From NCBI RefSeq assembly GCF_001541315.1, contig NZ_LMVK01000023.1, positions 124,001 to 188,000 of the forward strand: a stretch of DNA of 64,000 bases, in the 5' to 3' direction. Positions 17,847-26,362 of this stretch are shown here, one piece after another. Position 1 is the stretch's first letter; each line of letters starts with the position of its first letter. This DNA is from Agrobacterium tumefaciens str. B6. GTDB lineage: Bacteria; Pseudomonadota; Alphaproteobacteria; Rhizobiales; Rhizobiaceae. A program made the position numbers and the translations under genes. The notes beneath the pieces are model-generated. The model was given only the letters and a program-made list of their open reading frames with translations. It was not told the DNA's origin and ran no database searches.

Positions 17847-18701
17847 ATGAGCACCGTTGCAAATTCCGGTCTGTCCTCCGTCTTTTCCGGCAAGCCGCTG
17901 CGCTTCATCGCGGCCTCCATCCTGCTGGTCAACGGCCTCTTCCCGGCAATCTGGATCCTCTTCACCTCGCTGAAGACCGAAGCGGAACTGACGGTCAAGC
18001 CGATCACGTGGTTTCCGCATAGCCCGACGCTTGCGAACTACATGCAGGCCTTCTCAGACCAGCCGCTGCACCTCTTCCTGTTCAACAGCTTCATGGTGGC
18101 CCTGCTCTCCACGGCGCTCACCATTCTGATTTCGGTGCTGGCGGCTTATGCGCTGGCGCGGCTGAACCTCAAATACCGGGCGCTGATCCTCTCACTCATC
18201 ATCGCCGTTTCCACCTTCCCGCTGGTGACGCTCTTGGTGCCGCTGTTCGAAATCATGCGCGCGCTGAACCTGCTCAACAGCTGGACGGCACTGATTCTGC
18301 CTTACACGGTCCTTTCTCTTCCGGTCTGCACGCTGATGCTCGTCTCTTTCTTCGAAAGCATTCCGCGCGATCTCGAAAACGCCGCCATGATCGACGGCTG
18401 CACCCGCATCGGCGCACTCTTCAAGGTCGTCGTGCCGCTCTGCGCGCCGGGCGTTTTCACCGCCGGCATCCTCGCCTTCGTCAATGCCTGGGATGAGTTC
18501 CTGCTGGCACTCTCGTTCAACTCGAACCCAGCGCTCCGCACGCTTCCCGTCGGCATCCAGCTGTATCAGGGCGAGTTCGCCTTCCCCTGGCCGGTCATTT
18601 CGGCGGCGCTGGTGGTCGGCATCGTGCCGGTCGCGATCCTGATCGTTATCTTCCAGGAACGGGTTGTCTCGGGCCTCACCGCCGGTGGTCTCAAGGGCTA
18701 A
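17847..18701 (+). CDS. smoH: ABC sugar permease, second membrane subunit of the SQ-glycerol importer
   Basis: A 284-residue MalG/UgpE-type permease with six predicted helices and the EAA loop (DLENAAMIDGCTRIGALFKV) followed by the usual PLCAPGVFTAGILAF stretch. The start ATG at 17847 lies four bases after the smoG stop. It is followed after 11 bases by the glucosidase gene, so transport and hydrolysis are in one transcript. Confidence 0.9.
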   Translation: MSTVANSGLSSVFSGKPLRFIAASILLVNGLFPAIWILFTSLKTEAELTVKPITWFPHSPTLANYMQAFSDQPLHLFLFNSFMVALLSTALTILISVLAAYALARLNLKYRALILSLIIAVSTFPLVTLLVPLFEIMRALNLLNSWTALILPYTVLSLPVCTLMLVSFFESIPRDLENAAMIDGCTRIGALFKVVVPLCAPGVFTAGILAFVNAWDEFLLALSFNSNPALRTLPVGIQLYQGEFAFPWPVISAALVVGIVPVAILIVIFQERVVSGLTAGGLKG

Positions 18702-18712
18702 AAGGTTAAGTC

Positions 18713-20707
18713 ATGCATTTCGAAACGACCAAAGACGGCTTCACACTCGCGATCGGCAACCGCACCATCCTTTCCCATTCGTCTGATAATCCGGCCTTCT
18801 TCGCCGGTTTCGGCAAGGAGCGGATGGATATGTATCGCGGCAATTTCGATATCGAAGACTATGTCATCGAGCGAACCGCCCTGCGCCATGCGGAGGTCAA
18901 CGGCGACAGCGTCACGCTCTCATCCTCACCGGGACAGGCACCGCGCCTTCGCCTGACGCTCGACGGCAACGCTATCAGGCTGACGGCTCTAGATGAAACC
19001 GTCAACCGCCTCTGGCTGCGCATCGTTGCGGAAGCGGACGAGCATGTCTGGGGCGGCGGCGAGCAGATGTCCTATTTCGACATGCGCGGCCGTCGTTTCC
19101 CGCTCTGGACCTCCGAGCCGGGGGTCGGCCGCGACAAGACAACCGAAATCACCTTCAAGTCTGACGTCAGCGGCAAGGCGGGCGGTGATTATTACAACAC
19201 CAACTATCCGCAGCCGACCTGGCTCTCGTCGCGCAAATATGCGCTGCATGTGGAAACGAGCGCCTATTCGGTCTTCGATTTCCGCGATGACGATTTCCAC
19301 GAAATCGAAATCTGGGCCATCCCCGAAAGGATCGAGTTTTTCCCCGGCGACAATTTCACCGATATCGTTTCCGCGCTTTCGCTACGGTTCGGGCGTCAGC
19401 CGCAACTGCCGGAATGGGTCTATAACGGTGCGATCATCGGGTTAAAGGACGGCGCCAACTCCTTTGCCCGGCTGGAGAAAATCCGCGCCGCCGGAACGAA
19501 GGTTTCCGGCCTCTGGTGCGAGGATTGGGTGGGTCTTCGCCAGACATCCTTTGGTGCCCGCCTGTTCTGGGACTGGCAGGCGAATGATACGCGCTATCCG
19601 CATCTGCGCCAGAAGATCGCCGAGCTTGCCGATCAGGGCATCCGCTTCCTGGGTTACGTGAACCCCTATCTCTGCGTCGACGGCCCGCTTTTCCCGGTCG
19701 CCGAAAAGTCTGGTTATTTCGCCACCGACGCCGAGGGAAAAACGGCGCTGGTGGATTTCGGCGAGTTCGATTGCGGTGTGGTCGATTTCACCAATCCGGC
19801 CGCGGCCGACTGGTTCGCCGAAGAGATCATCGGCAGGAATATGCTGGATTTCGGCCTTTCCGGCTGGATGGCCGATTTCGGCGAATACCTGCCGATCGAT
19901 ATCACGCTTTCCAATGGCGTCGACGCCAAGCTGATGCACAATGCCTGGCCCACTCTCTGGGCCGAGGTCAATGCGAAGGCCGTCGAGAGCCGTGGCAAGA
20001 CCGGCGAAGCGCTGTTCTTCATGCGGGCCGGCTTCACGGGCGTGCAAGCCCATTGCCCGCTGATCTGGGGCGGCGACCAGTCTGTCGACTTCTCCCGTCA
20101 CGACGGCCTGGTCACCGTCATCTGCGGCGCGCTTTCCTCCGGCCTCATGGGCAATGCCTATCACCACTCGGACATCGGAGGGTACACCAGCCTGTTCGGC
20201 AATGTCAGGACCGCTGAACTCATCATGCGCTGGACGGAGATGGCCGCCTTCACGCCGGTCATGCGCACCCATGAGGGCAACCGCCCGCGCGACAATCTGC
20301 AGATCGATCAGGATGAGGCGGTTCTTACCCATTTTGCCCGCATGACATCCATCTATGTCGCGCTCGCCCCCTATCTGAAGTCGCTCTCCGCCGAGGCTGC
20401 AGAGTCGGGCCTGCCGGTGCAACGCCCCCTCTTCCTGCATTATGAGGATGACCGGCAGACCTACGAAATTCAGGACTGCTACCTCTACGGGGCGGACATG
20501 CTTGTCGCACCGGTCTGGAAAGCCGGAGAAACGCAACGTTCGCTCTATCTTCCGGGCGACGGCGAATGGGTGCATCTGTGGAGCGACACGCATTATCGCG
20601 GCGGGCGAGACATTACCGTCGAAGCGCCGCTCGGCGAGCCGGCGATATTCTACCGTGCCGATAGCAGCCAGCGGCAGCTGTTTGAAAAACTTCGCACCAT
20701 CGGCTGA
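18713..20707 (+). CDS. smoI: Sulfoquinovosidase (GH31)
   Basis: A 664-residue glycoside hydrolase of family 31 (YihQ type) that releases sulfoquinovose from sulfoquinovosyl glycerol. The N-terminal beta-sandwich (about 1-225) is followed by the catalytic barrel. The nucleophile Asp is in WMADFGEYLPID and the acid/base Asp in WGGDQSVDFSRHDG. The sulfonate-recognition segment contains the Arg and Trp typical of SQases (EDWVGLRQTSFGARLFWDW). No signal peptide is seen, so it acts in the cytoplasm after uptake. Last gene of smoEFGHI. These features make it an SQase rather than a generic alpha-glucosidase. Confidence 0.92.
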   Translation: MHFETTKDGFTLAIGNRTILSHSSDNPAFFAGFGKERMDMYRGNFDIEDYVIERTALRHAEVNGDSVTLSSSPGQAPRLRLTLDGNAIRLTALDETVNRLWLRIVAEADEHVWGGGEQMSYFDMRGRRFPLWTSEPGVGRDKTTEITFKSDVSGKAGGDYYNTNYPQPTWLSSRKYALHVETSAYSVFDFRDDDFHEIEIWAIPERIEFFPGDNFTDIVSALSLRFGRQPQLPEWVYNGAIIGLKDGANSFARLEKIRAAGTKVSGLWCEDWVGLRQTSFGARLFWDWQANDTRYPHLRQKIAELADQGIRFLGYVNPYLCVDGPLFPVAEKSGYFATDAEGKTALVDFGEFDCGVVDFTNPAAADWFAEEIIGRNMLDFGLSGWMADFGEYLPIDITLSNGVDAKLMHNAWPTLWAEVNAKAVESRGKTGEALFFMRAGFTGVQAHCPLIWGGDQSVDFSRHDGLVTVICGALSSGLMGNAYHHSDIGGYTSLFGNVRTAELIMRWTEMAAFTPVMRTHEGNRPRDNLQIDQDEAVLTHFARMTSIYVALAPYLKSLSAEAAESGLPVQRPLFLHYEDDRQTYEIQDCYLYGADMLVAPVWKAGETQRSLYLPGDGEWVHLWSDTHYRGGRDITVEAPLGEPAIFYRADSSQRQLFEKLRTIG

Positions 20708-20728
20708 ACGATAGCGGGTTCGTTCTCC

Positions 20729-20751
20729 ATCACCCCGTCAGGCGGGGTGAT
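20729..20751. terminator. Hairpin between convergent smoI and the TadG-like gene
   Basis: An 8-bp stem (ATCACCCC / GGGGTGAT, 7-base loop) overlaps the stop of the minus-strand gene and follows smoI by about 20 bases. There is only a distant T-run (TTTTT at about 20761) on the plus strand, so it is a moderate terminator candidate. Confidence 0.45.
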
Positions 20752-22118
20752 GTGATGGCCTTTTTAAAGAGGGCGGTCATCGCCTCGCTGATGCCCTGCG
20801 ACGGGCTGACTTCGAAGAACAGTCCCGGAGAAGCACATTGCTGCATGCGTGCGCCGATTTCCGGCTGAAAGGGCGCGATCCAGCTATTGTACCAGTCATT
20901 GGTCGGCAGCGGCAGATAGGTGGTGTAGAGCACGGCGATCCGGAAGCCCTTTTCCTTTAGCTTCGTGCAATATTTGATATCGATCGGCTCCTGACAGCGG
21001 CCGCTGGTCGTCTTTTTGGTGCAGCTGGATGGCTTGTAGCTATCGCCGACACCGTCTGAAACGAAGAAGATAATCTTCTCGGGGCTGGCCGAACTCGCTC
21101 CGGTGCCAGAATTGCCGATCTTGTCGCCGATCTGAGTGAGTGCCCGGTCGAAATCCGTCTGCTGGTCGTTGTTAAATCCCTGCTTTGGGATCGACATCAG
21201 GTCGACTTCACCGGCTTTCTTCTTCGCGGTCGCCAGGTCCGACGTCAAGGGAACGACCTCGAGCAGCTTCGTATCTTCGGCTTTCTCTCCGAAAGTGTAG
21301 ACCGCCATGCGATATTGATTGCTGCTTTTGCGGTTGGACTTCGCCGTGTCCATAAGGCTCGCCGTGGCCTTTGCGACCACATTGATGCGCGTCGTCACTC
21401 CGAGGCTTTTGGCCTTGTAATAATAGCTGTTCTTGTCCACCACCCCGTTTGTCACGATGTGACAGGCGAAAGCGCATTTGTCGCTCGTATTCGCAACCAT
21501 GGTGGCGACATCGGCCGGCGTGGCACCAACGCCCATCGAGGGGGTGTTATCCAGAAGCACATAGAAGTCGCTGAATGTTTCCGTCTCGTATTTGGCGGTC
21601 GCCTTGCCCGAAACAGTGATGAGATCCTCTCCGAGGACCCGTGAAAGCGTCGTGCCGATGGATGCCTTGAAGCTGACCGACGATTCGATGGCGTTACCGC
21701 GCTTGATCACCGACACGTCGAGAGACAGGAGCTTGTAGTCGGGATTGGCCCTCTCATTGCTTTCGAAGAATGCGGAAGCCTCATCGCCGCCAAGCGTAAT
21801 GACGCCGTCACTCGACATTTCCTTTGCCTTGTGAACGCTCGCCGACGTATCGGCAACCACCGCGAGCGCCGCAGCATCCGCCGCCATCTGCAGGTCTGAT
21901 TTGACGGCCATGCCGTGCGTCACATCAAGGGCCACCCCGGCGGCGCCAATCAGCGGCACCATCAACAAGGCGCTGAGAATGCCGAAATTTCCCGATTTAT
22001 CCTGCCAGAAGTTCTTCAAATTCGCCCCCGAAAATCTTTCCCGGGGCCAAATTAGTCGTACAATATTGAAAGGCAGTTTCAAGAGATAACTAATTTTCGA
22101 TAAATCTAATTTCCTCAA
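20730..22118 (-). CDS. TadG-like pilus-assembly protein with von Willebrand A domain
   Basis: A 462-residue protein. A membrane segment near residues 45-68 (FGILSALLMVPLIGAAGVAL) with DKSGNFG before it is the TadE/TadG (Flp pilus) N-terminal signature. A von Willebrand factor A-like domain follows from about residue 190. Its metal-ion site reads DNTPSMG, with Thr where the consensus DxSxS has Ser, and a later IIFFVSDGVGDS strand. Two Cys-containing inserts (CAFACHIV; CTKKTTSGRCQEP) lie in the domain. No other tad/cpa pilus genes are in the window, so it may act with a pilus encoded elsewhere or independently. The start at 22118 is not firmly fixed. Confidence 0.75.
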   Translation of the reverse strand: MRKLDLSKISYLLKLPFNIVRLIWPRERFSGANLKNFWQDKSGNFGILSALLMVPLIGAAGVALDVTHGMAVKSDLQMAADAAALAVVADTSASVHKAKEMSSDGVITLGGDEASAFFESNERANPDYKLLSLDVSVIKRGNAIESSVSFKASIGTTLSRVLGEDLITVSGKATAKYETETFSDFYVLLDNTPSMGVGATPADVATMVANTSDKCAFACHIVTNGVVDKNSYYYKAKSLGVTTRINVVAKATASLMDTAKSNRKSSNQYRMAVYTFGEKAEDTKLLEVVPLTSDLATAKKKAGEVDLMSIPKQGFNNDQQTDFDRALTQIGDKIGNSGTGASSASPEKIIFFVSDGVGDSYKPSSCTKKTTSGRCQEPIDIKYCTKLKEKGFRIAVLYTTYLPLPTNDWYNSWIAPFQPEIGARMQQCASPGLFFEVSPSQGISEAMTALFKKAITSPRLTG

Positions 22119-22221
22119 TAACTAATACGCAGATGGATACGGGTACCCGCGATCGCGCCTGACGACGGATCGGCGGCGGGACGTTGACATTTATGAAACT
22201 TGACTTACAAAACAAACTCTT

Positions 22222-22304
22222 CCGAGGGGAGCACCGGACGGTGCTGAGATGGCGTTGAGCCGGACCCTTGAACCTGATCCGGGTCATGCCGGCGTAGGAA
22301 CGGA
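22222..22304 (+). promoter_or_regulatory. TPP (THI element) riboswitch
   Basis: The segment contains the conserved thiamine-pyrophosphate sensing core: GAGGGGAGC...GCTGAGAT for the pyrimidine-sensor arm and CCCTTGAACCTGATCCGGGT, CATGCCGGCGTAGGAA for the other arm. It lies about 140 bases before thiX on the same strand as the thi operon, and a GC-rich hairpin follows directly. Binding of TPP should lower expression of the downstream genes. Recognised by the invariant CTGAGA and ACCTGAT...GCGTAGG boxes. Confidence 0.93.
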
Positions 22305-22310
22305 ACTGTC

Positions 22311-22325
22311 GCGCCCGAGGGGCGC
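22311..22325 (+). terminator. GC hairpin after the TPP aptamer (expression platform candidate)
   Basis: GCGCCCGAGGGGCGC forms a 6-bp GC stem just after the aptamer, followed by a pyrimidine-rich tract (CCCTTTCTCTTCTCC) rather than a pure T-run. It could terminate transcription when TPP is bound. Mechanism inferred. Confidence 0.45.
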
Positions 22326-22382
22326 TGCCCTTTCTCTTCTCCGCTTTGCCCTGATCTCCGTGATTGTCACATCTGGAGACGA

Positions 22383-22433
22383 ATGATGATGCTGAAACGT
22401 TCCGCCCTTCGCACACGGTGCGTTTGCGTCTGA
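22383..22433 (+). CDS. Possible 16-aa leader peptide between riboswitch and thiX
   Basis: A tiny frame, MMMLKRSALRTRCVCV, ends 10 bases before thiX. It ends in Cys-Val-Cys-Val and overlaps an inverted repeat (CGCACACGGTGCG). It could be a coupling or attenuating leader, but three ATG codons in a row and its size make chance possible. No clear ribosome site. Confidence 0.22.
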   Translation: MMMLKRSALRTRCVCV

Positions 22434-22443
22434 GGTCCGGCCC

Positions 22444-23229
22444 ATGCGTGCCACCCATGCGCTGAACGGTGTCGGTCTTCTGCTGTTTTTCTGGCAGGCG
22501 GGGACGTGGCTATTTTCGCCACCCCGTTATATCCTGCCGTCGCCCGCCGATGGTGCCGGCGCTTTCCTGCGCCAGCCCGGCTTCCTGTTCGGACAGGCTC
22601 TGGTACCCTTCAGCGAAATGGCGCTCGGACTTGCGGCGGGAATCACCGCCGGCCTCCTCGTCGCCCTCACCCTTGCCGCCATCCCGCGCCCCGGCCGCCT
22701 CGTCTGGCCCCTGGTTCTGGTGTTGCAGGCCTTTCCGGTGTTCGTGCTCGCCCCCATTCTCGTCCTCTGGTTCGGTTTCGGCATGGCCTCGAAAGTGGTC
22801 ATGACGGCGATCATCATCTTCTTTCCGGTCGCGTCCTCCTTCACTGACGGCCTCAACCGCACGGAGCGCGCCATCCTCGACGCCGCTTCGCTGACAAAGG
22901 CGAGCCACTGGCAGGTCCTCACCCGGTTGCGTGTGCCGCTGGCGCTCCCGTCGCTGATCTCGGGCTTGAGAGTGGCGGCACCGCTAGCCCCGCTGGGCGC
23001 CGTCATCGGCGAATGGGTGGGCGCATCCGCAGGGCTCGGATTTGTGATGATCCAGTCCAATGCCCGCATGCAGACCGACACCATGTTCGCCGCCATGGCC
23101 ATTCTCGCGGTCATGGCGGTGCTGCTGCGGCTTATCGTCGATCTCTCGACAGCCCATCTCGCCCCCTGGGCCAAAGAAACAGAACACACCACTCCTTTCA
23201 GATATTTGCGGAGACTTTCGGCACCATGA
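22444..23229 (+). CDS. thiX: ABC transporter permease for a thiamine precursor
   Basis: A 261-residue permease of the SsuC/TauC/ThiX branch with about six predicted helices and the cytoplasmic EAA-type loop (RAILDAASLTKASHWQVLTR followed by LRVPLALPSLISGLRV). With the adjacent binding protein it should import a pyrimidine precursor of thiamine (hydroxymethylpyrimidine or an N-formyl derivative). It is first in the operon under the TPP riboswitch and overlaps thiY by 4 bases (ATGA). The expected ATPase gene thiZ is not found beside it, so the energising subunit must come from elsewhere. Confidence 0.85.
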   Translation: MRATHALNGVGLLLFFWQAGTWLFSPPRYILPSPADGAGAFLRQPGFLFGQALVPFSEMALGLAAGITAGLLVALTLAAIPRPGRLVWPLVLVLQAFPVFVLAPILVLWFGFGMASKVVMTAIIIFFPVASSFTDGLNRTERAILDAASLTKASHWQVLTRLRVPLALPSLISGLRVAAPLAPLGAVIGEWVGASAGLGFVMIQSNARMQTDTMFAAMAILAVMAVLLRLIVDLSTAHLAPWAKETEHTTPFRYLRRLSAP

Positions 23230-24176
23230 AACGAACTCTTCTTTCCCTCGTCGTCGCGGCTGCAAGCGTGCTTGCGCCCATGCAATCCCAGGCGGCCGAC
23301 AAGCTCACCGTTTTGCTCGAATGGTTCGTGAATCCGGATCACGCGCCGATGGTGATTGCAAAAGAACGCGACCTGTTTGCCGATGCCGGGCTGGAGGTGG
23401 AACTGGTTCCGCCCGCAGACCCCTCCGCCGTGCCGCGTCTCGTCTCGGCAAAACAGGCCGATATCGGCGTGCATTACCAGCCGAACCTCTATCTCGACCA
23501 CGACGCCGGCCTGCCACTCGTGCGTTTCGGCACGCTGGTCGAAACGCCCCTCAATACCGTCACCGTTCTCGCCGATGGGCCGATCAAGAGCCTGAAGGAT
23601 CTGAAGGGCAAAAAGGTCGGCTTTTCCGTATCCGGCTTCGAAGATGCCATGCTGAAGCGCATGCTGGAAAAGGACGGGCTGACGAAGGATGATGTCGAAC
23701 TCATCAACGTCAATTTTTCGCTCTCGCCGTCGCTGATCGCTGGCAAGGTGGATGCCACGCTTGGCGGTTTCCGCAATTTCGAGCTGACGCAGATGAAGCT
23801 CGAGGGACATGAGGGCCGCTCCTTCTTTCCCGAGGAACATGGCGTTCCGGCCTATGACGAACTGATCTTCGTCCCCCATCGCGATCTCGTAAAGGACAGC
23901 CGCCTGCCGCGTTTCCTCTCCGCCGTGGAACAGGCCGCGATCTTCATCACCAACCACCCGCAGGAAGCCTGGCAGCTTTTCATCAAGGCCTATCCGAACC
24001 TTGATGACGCGCTGAACAAGCAGGCCTTCTTCGACACGCTGCCGCGTTTCGCCAAGCGCCCGGCCGCATTCGACCGCACCCGCTATGCCCGTTTCGGCGC
24101 CTTCATGCAGGAGATGCAGCTGATCAAGCAGGCGCCGGCGGCGGACGACATCGCCGTGGAGCTGCAACAGCCATGA
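23226..24176 (+). CDS. thiY: Thiamine-precursor periplasmic binding protein (NMT1/THI5-like)
   Basis: A 316-residue secreted protein: signal peptide (MKRTLLSLVVAAASVLAPMQ, cleavage near QSQA-AD), then an NMT1/THI5-type solute-binding fold with KLTVLLEWFVNPDHAPMVIA, the DVGVHYQP-like segment KQADIGVHYQPNLYLDHDAG and VGFSVSGFEDAMLKRML. ThiY proteins bind formylaminopyrimidine-type thiamine precursors. It overlaps thiX and thiM by 4 bases each, so uptake and salvage are translationally coupled. The exact ligand is not decidable from sequence. Confidence 0.87.
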   Translation: MKRTLLSLVVAAASVLAPMQSQAADKLTVLLEWFVNPDHAPMVIAKERDLFADAGLEVELVPPADPSAVPRLVSAKQADIGVHYQPNLYLDHDAGLPLVRFGTLVETPLNTVTVLADGPIKSLKDLKGKKVGFSVSGFEDAMLKRMLEKDGLTKDDVELINVNFSLSPSLIAGKVDATLGGFRNFELTQMKLEGHEGRSFFPEEHGVPAYDELIFVPHRDLVKDSRLPRFLSAVEQAAIFITNHPQEAWQLFIKAYPNLDDALNKQAFFDTLPRFAKRPAAFDRTRYARFGAFMQEMQLIKQAPAADDIAVELQQP

Positions 24177-24913
24177 CGACGACTTATCCGACAGCGGCAA
24201 AGGCCGCCGAAATTCTGGAGCGCGTGCGGCAGACGCGCCCGCGCGTGCATTGCCTGATGAACACCGTGGTGCAGAAATTCACCGCAGATGGCATCACCGT
24301 CGTCGGCGGAATTCCTTCCATGACCACCTCGCTCGAGGAAATCGAGAGCTTCGTGGCCAAGGCGGATGCACTGACCGTCAATCTCGGCACACTGGATGCC
24401 GAACGGCGCAAGGTCATCCGGCTTGCGATAGAGATCGCCAATGCCTCCGGCAAGCCGTGGATCGTCGACCCCGTGCATTGCGATTATTCACCGTCGCGAC
24501 TGGAGTTCGCGCGCGAACTCATCGCACTTTCCCCGACGATCGTGCGCGGCAATCACGCCGAAATGAGCCTGATCGGCGATGTGCCTGATGTGGTGAGAAT
24601 CGAGACCGGGCCTGTGGATCACCTCAGCGACACGACCCGCAGCGTCAGGATCGTCAACGGCCATCCGTGGATGGCGAAGGTGACTGGCACGGGTTGCCTC
24701 TCGGGCGGCGTCATCGCCGCCTTCATGGCGGGGGAAAAAGACGCGCTGACGGCGGCGGCCCCCGCCCTTGCCGTGACAGGCGTTTCCGCCGAACTCGCCG
24801 CCAGACACGCCGGAGGCCCCGGCACATTTGAACCGGCACTTCTGGATGCGCTTTCCGAAATTTCCGGTGAGGACATCATCAATCGCGCGAGGATCGGGCA
24901 TGAACAAGGTTGA
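24173..24913 (+). CDS. thiM: Hydroxyethylthiazole kinase
   Basis: A 246-residue ribokinase-fold enzyme that phosphorylates 4-methyl-5-(2-hydroxyethyl)thiazole with ATP for thiamine salvage. Family motifs: VHCLMNTVVQKFTADG, LTVNLGTLD, KPWIVDPVHCDYS, IVRGNHAEMSLI and the C-terminal phosphate-binding/catalytic-Cys loop VTGTGCLSGGVIAAF. It is slightly shorter than typical (about 265 residues) but complete. It overlaps thiY by 4 bases and thiE by 14. Confidence 0.93.
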   Translation: MTTTYPTAAKAAEILERVRQTRPRVHCLMNTVVQKFTADGITVVGGIPSMTTSLEEIESFVAKADALTVNLGTLDAERRKVIRLAIEIANASGKPWIVDPVHCDYSPSRLEFARELIALSPTIVRGNHAEMSLIGDVPDVVRIETGPVDHLSDTTRSVRIVNGHPWMAKVTGTGCLSGGVIAAFMAGEKDALTAAAPALAVTGVSAELAARHAGGPGTFEPALLDALSEISGEDIINRARIGHEQG

Positions 24914-25562
24914 TTACCGCCTCAACGCGCTGGTCGACGCAAGCCTTAGCGATGTCGCACCGCTGCCGGAGCTTGCTCTCGCCGCCGCACTCAACGGCGC
25001 GACCATTCTGCAATATCGCGACAAGCACGGCTCTACGCGGGAAATGATCGAAAACGCCCGCGCCATTCACGAGGCCATCGCCGGCACCGGCGTGCCGCTT
25101 GTCATCAACGACCGTGTGGATGTGGCGCTCGCTTCTGGCGCGGACGGGGTGCATCTCGGCGCCGACGACATGGATGCAAAGACCGCAAGGCGCATTCTCG
25201 GTGAAAAGGCGATCATCGGCCTTACCGTCAAGAACCGTGCCGATGCCGAACGGGCAGCTTCCATGCCCGTCGACTATGCCTGCATTGGCGGCGTGTTCGA
25301 AACCGTTTCCAAGGTCAATCCGGACAAGCCCGTTGGCATCGACGGTTTTGCGACGCTACGCGCCCTTTTGAGGGAATGGCGACCTGATATGCCGGTGGGC
25401 GCCATCGCCGGCATCGATCTTGCGCGTGTACCGTCCGTCATCAAGGCGGGTGCGGATGGTGTCGCGGTCATTTCCGCCATTTTCCACGCGGGCGATATTG
25501 CCAGTGCAGCCAAGGACTTCCGCTCCGCAATTGACGCAACGCTGAAAGCAAGACAACCATGA
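24900..25562 (+). CDS. thiE: Thiamine-phosphate synthase
   Basis: A 220-residue TIM-barrel enzyme joining hydroxymethylpyrimidine diphosphate and thiazole phosphate into thiamine phosphate. Motifs: TILQYRDKHGSTREMI, PLVINDRVDVALASGADGVH, LGADDMD, IIGLTVKN, DYACIGGVFETVSKVNPDKP and a C-terminal GADGVAVISAIFHAGD. The ATG at 24900 lies inside the end of thiM (14-base overlap), and the stop overlaps thiD by ATGA. Confidence 0.93.
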   Translation: MNKVDYRLNALVDASLSDVAPLPELALAAALNGATILQYRDKHGSTREMIENARAIHEAIAGTGVPLVINDRVDVALASGADGVHLGADDMDAKTARRILGEKAIIGLTVKNRADAERAASMPVDYACIGGVFETVSKVNPDKPVGIDGFATLRALLREWRPDMPVGAIAGIDLARVPSVIKAGADGVAVISAIFHAGDIASAAKDFRSAIDATLKARQP

Positions 25563-26356
25563 CATCAATTGCATTGACCATTGCCGGCTCCGACAGCGGC
25601 GGCGGCGCGGGCATTCAGGCTGATATCAAGACCTTTTCAGCGCTTGATACCTATGCGGCCAGCGTCATCACCGCCATAACCGCCCAGAACACCAGAGGCG
25701 TGACCGCGGTGGAGGATATTTCCGTGGCCACCATCGTCGCGCAGATGGACGCGGTTTTCTCCGATCTTGCCGTCAATGCGGTGAAGATCGGCATGGTATC
25801 GCGGATCGAAACCATCGCCGCCATCGCCGAACGGCTTCGGCAGCAATCACAGCCGGTGGTGCTGGATCCCGTCATGGTGGCGACGTCAGGCGACCGTTTG
25901 CTGCATGAAGATGCCATCGAGACATTGCGGCGCGAGCTTCTGCCGCTCGCCACCATCGTCACGCCGAACCTGCCGGAAGCGGCGTTGCTGACCGGCACGC
26001 AGATGGGCACCACGGAGAAGGAGATTACCCGTCAGGCCGATGCAATCCTGAAGGCGGGTGCGAAAGCGGTGCTCATCAAGGGCGGCCATGGTGAGGGGCC
26101 GCAGAGCACGGATTATCTGTTTGCGGACGGCGCCATGCAGGCGCTTTCCGTGGCACGGGTGGAGACGAAGAATGACCACGGGACGGGGTGCACGCTGGCG
26201 GCGGCGATCACGGCTTATCTTGCCAGGGGTTGTGAGTTGCGGGAAGCGGTGGGGCTTGCGAAGGAGTATCTGAGCGGGGCGCTCGATGCCGGGCGGGGGC
26301 TTGCCGTTGGACATGGGCGGGGGCCGGTGCATCATTTTTATCGGTGGTGGCGTTAG
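25559..26356 (+). CDS. thiD: Hydroxymethylpyrimidine/phosphomethylpyrimidine kinase
   Basis: A 265-residue ribokinase-family enzyme making hydroxymethylpyrimidine diphosphate by two phosphorylations. It has the canonical start TIAGSDSGGGAGIQADIKTF, the VLDPVMVATSGDRLL block, TPNLPEAALLTG, VLIKGGHG, and the anion-hole loop DHGTGCTLAAAITAYLARG. Last gene of the riboswitch-controlled operon. Together thiM, thiE and thiD rebuild thiamine phosphate from imported or salvaged precursors; no de novo genes (thiC, thiG) are here. Confidence 0.95.
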   Translation: MTSIALTIAGSDSGGGAGIQADIKTFSALDTYAASVITAITAQNTRGVTAVEDISVATIVAQMDAVFSDLAVNAVKIGMVSRIETIAAIAERLRQQSQPVVLDPVMVATSGDRLLHEDAIETLRRELLPLATIVTPNLPEAALLTGTQMGTTEKEITRQADAILKAGAKAVLIKGGHGEGPQSTDYLFADGAMQALSVARVETKNDHGTGCTLAAAITAYLARGCELREAVGLAKEYLSGALDAGRGLAVGHGRGPVHHFYRWWR

Positions 26357-26362
26357 TGCAGA

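Noticed and set aside
22527-24200. 557-codon minus-strand frame opposite thiX and thiY
   Set aside because: Shadow of two well-supported coupled genes; sequence is Arg/Gly/His-rich without domain features.
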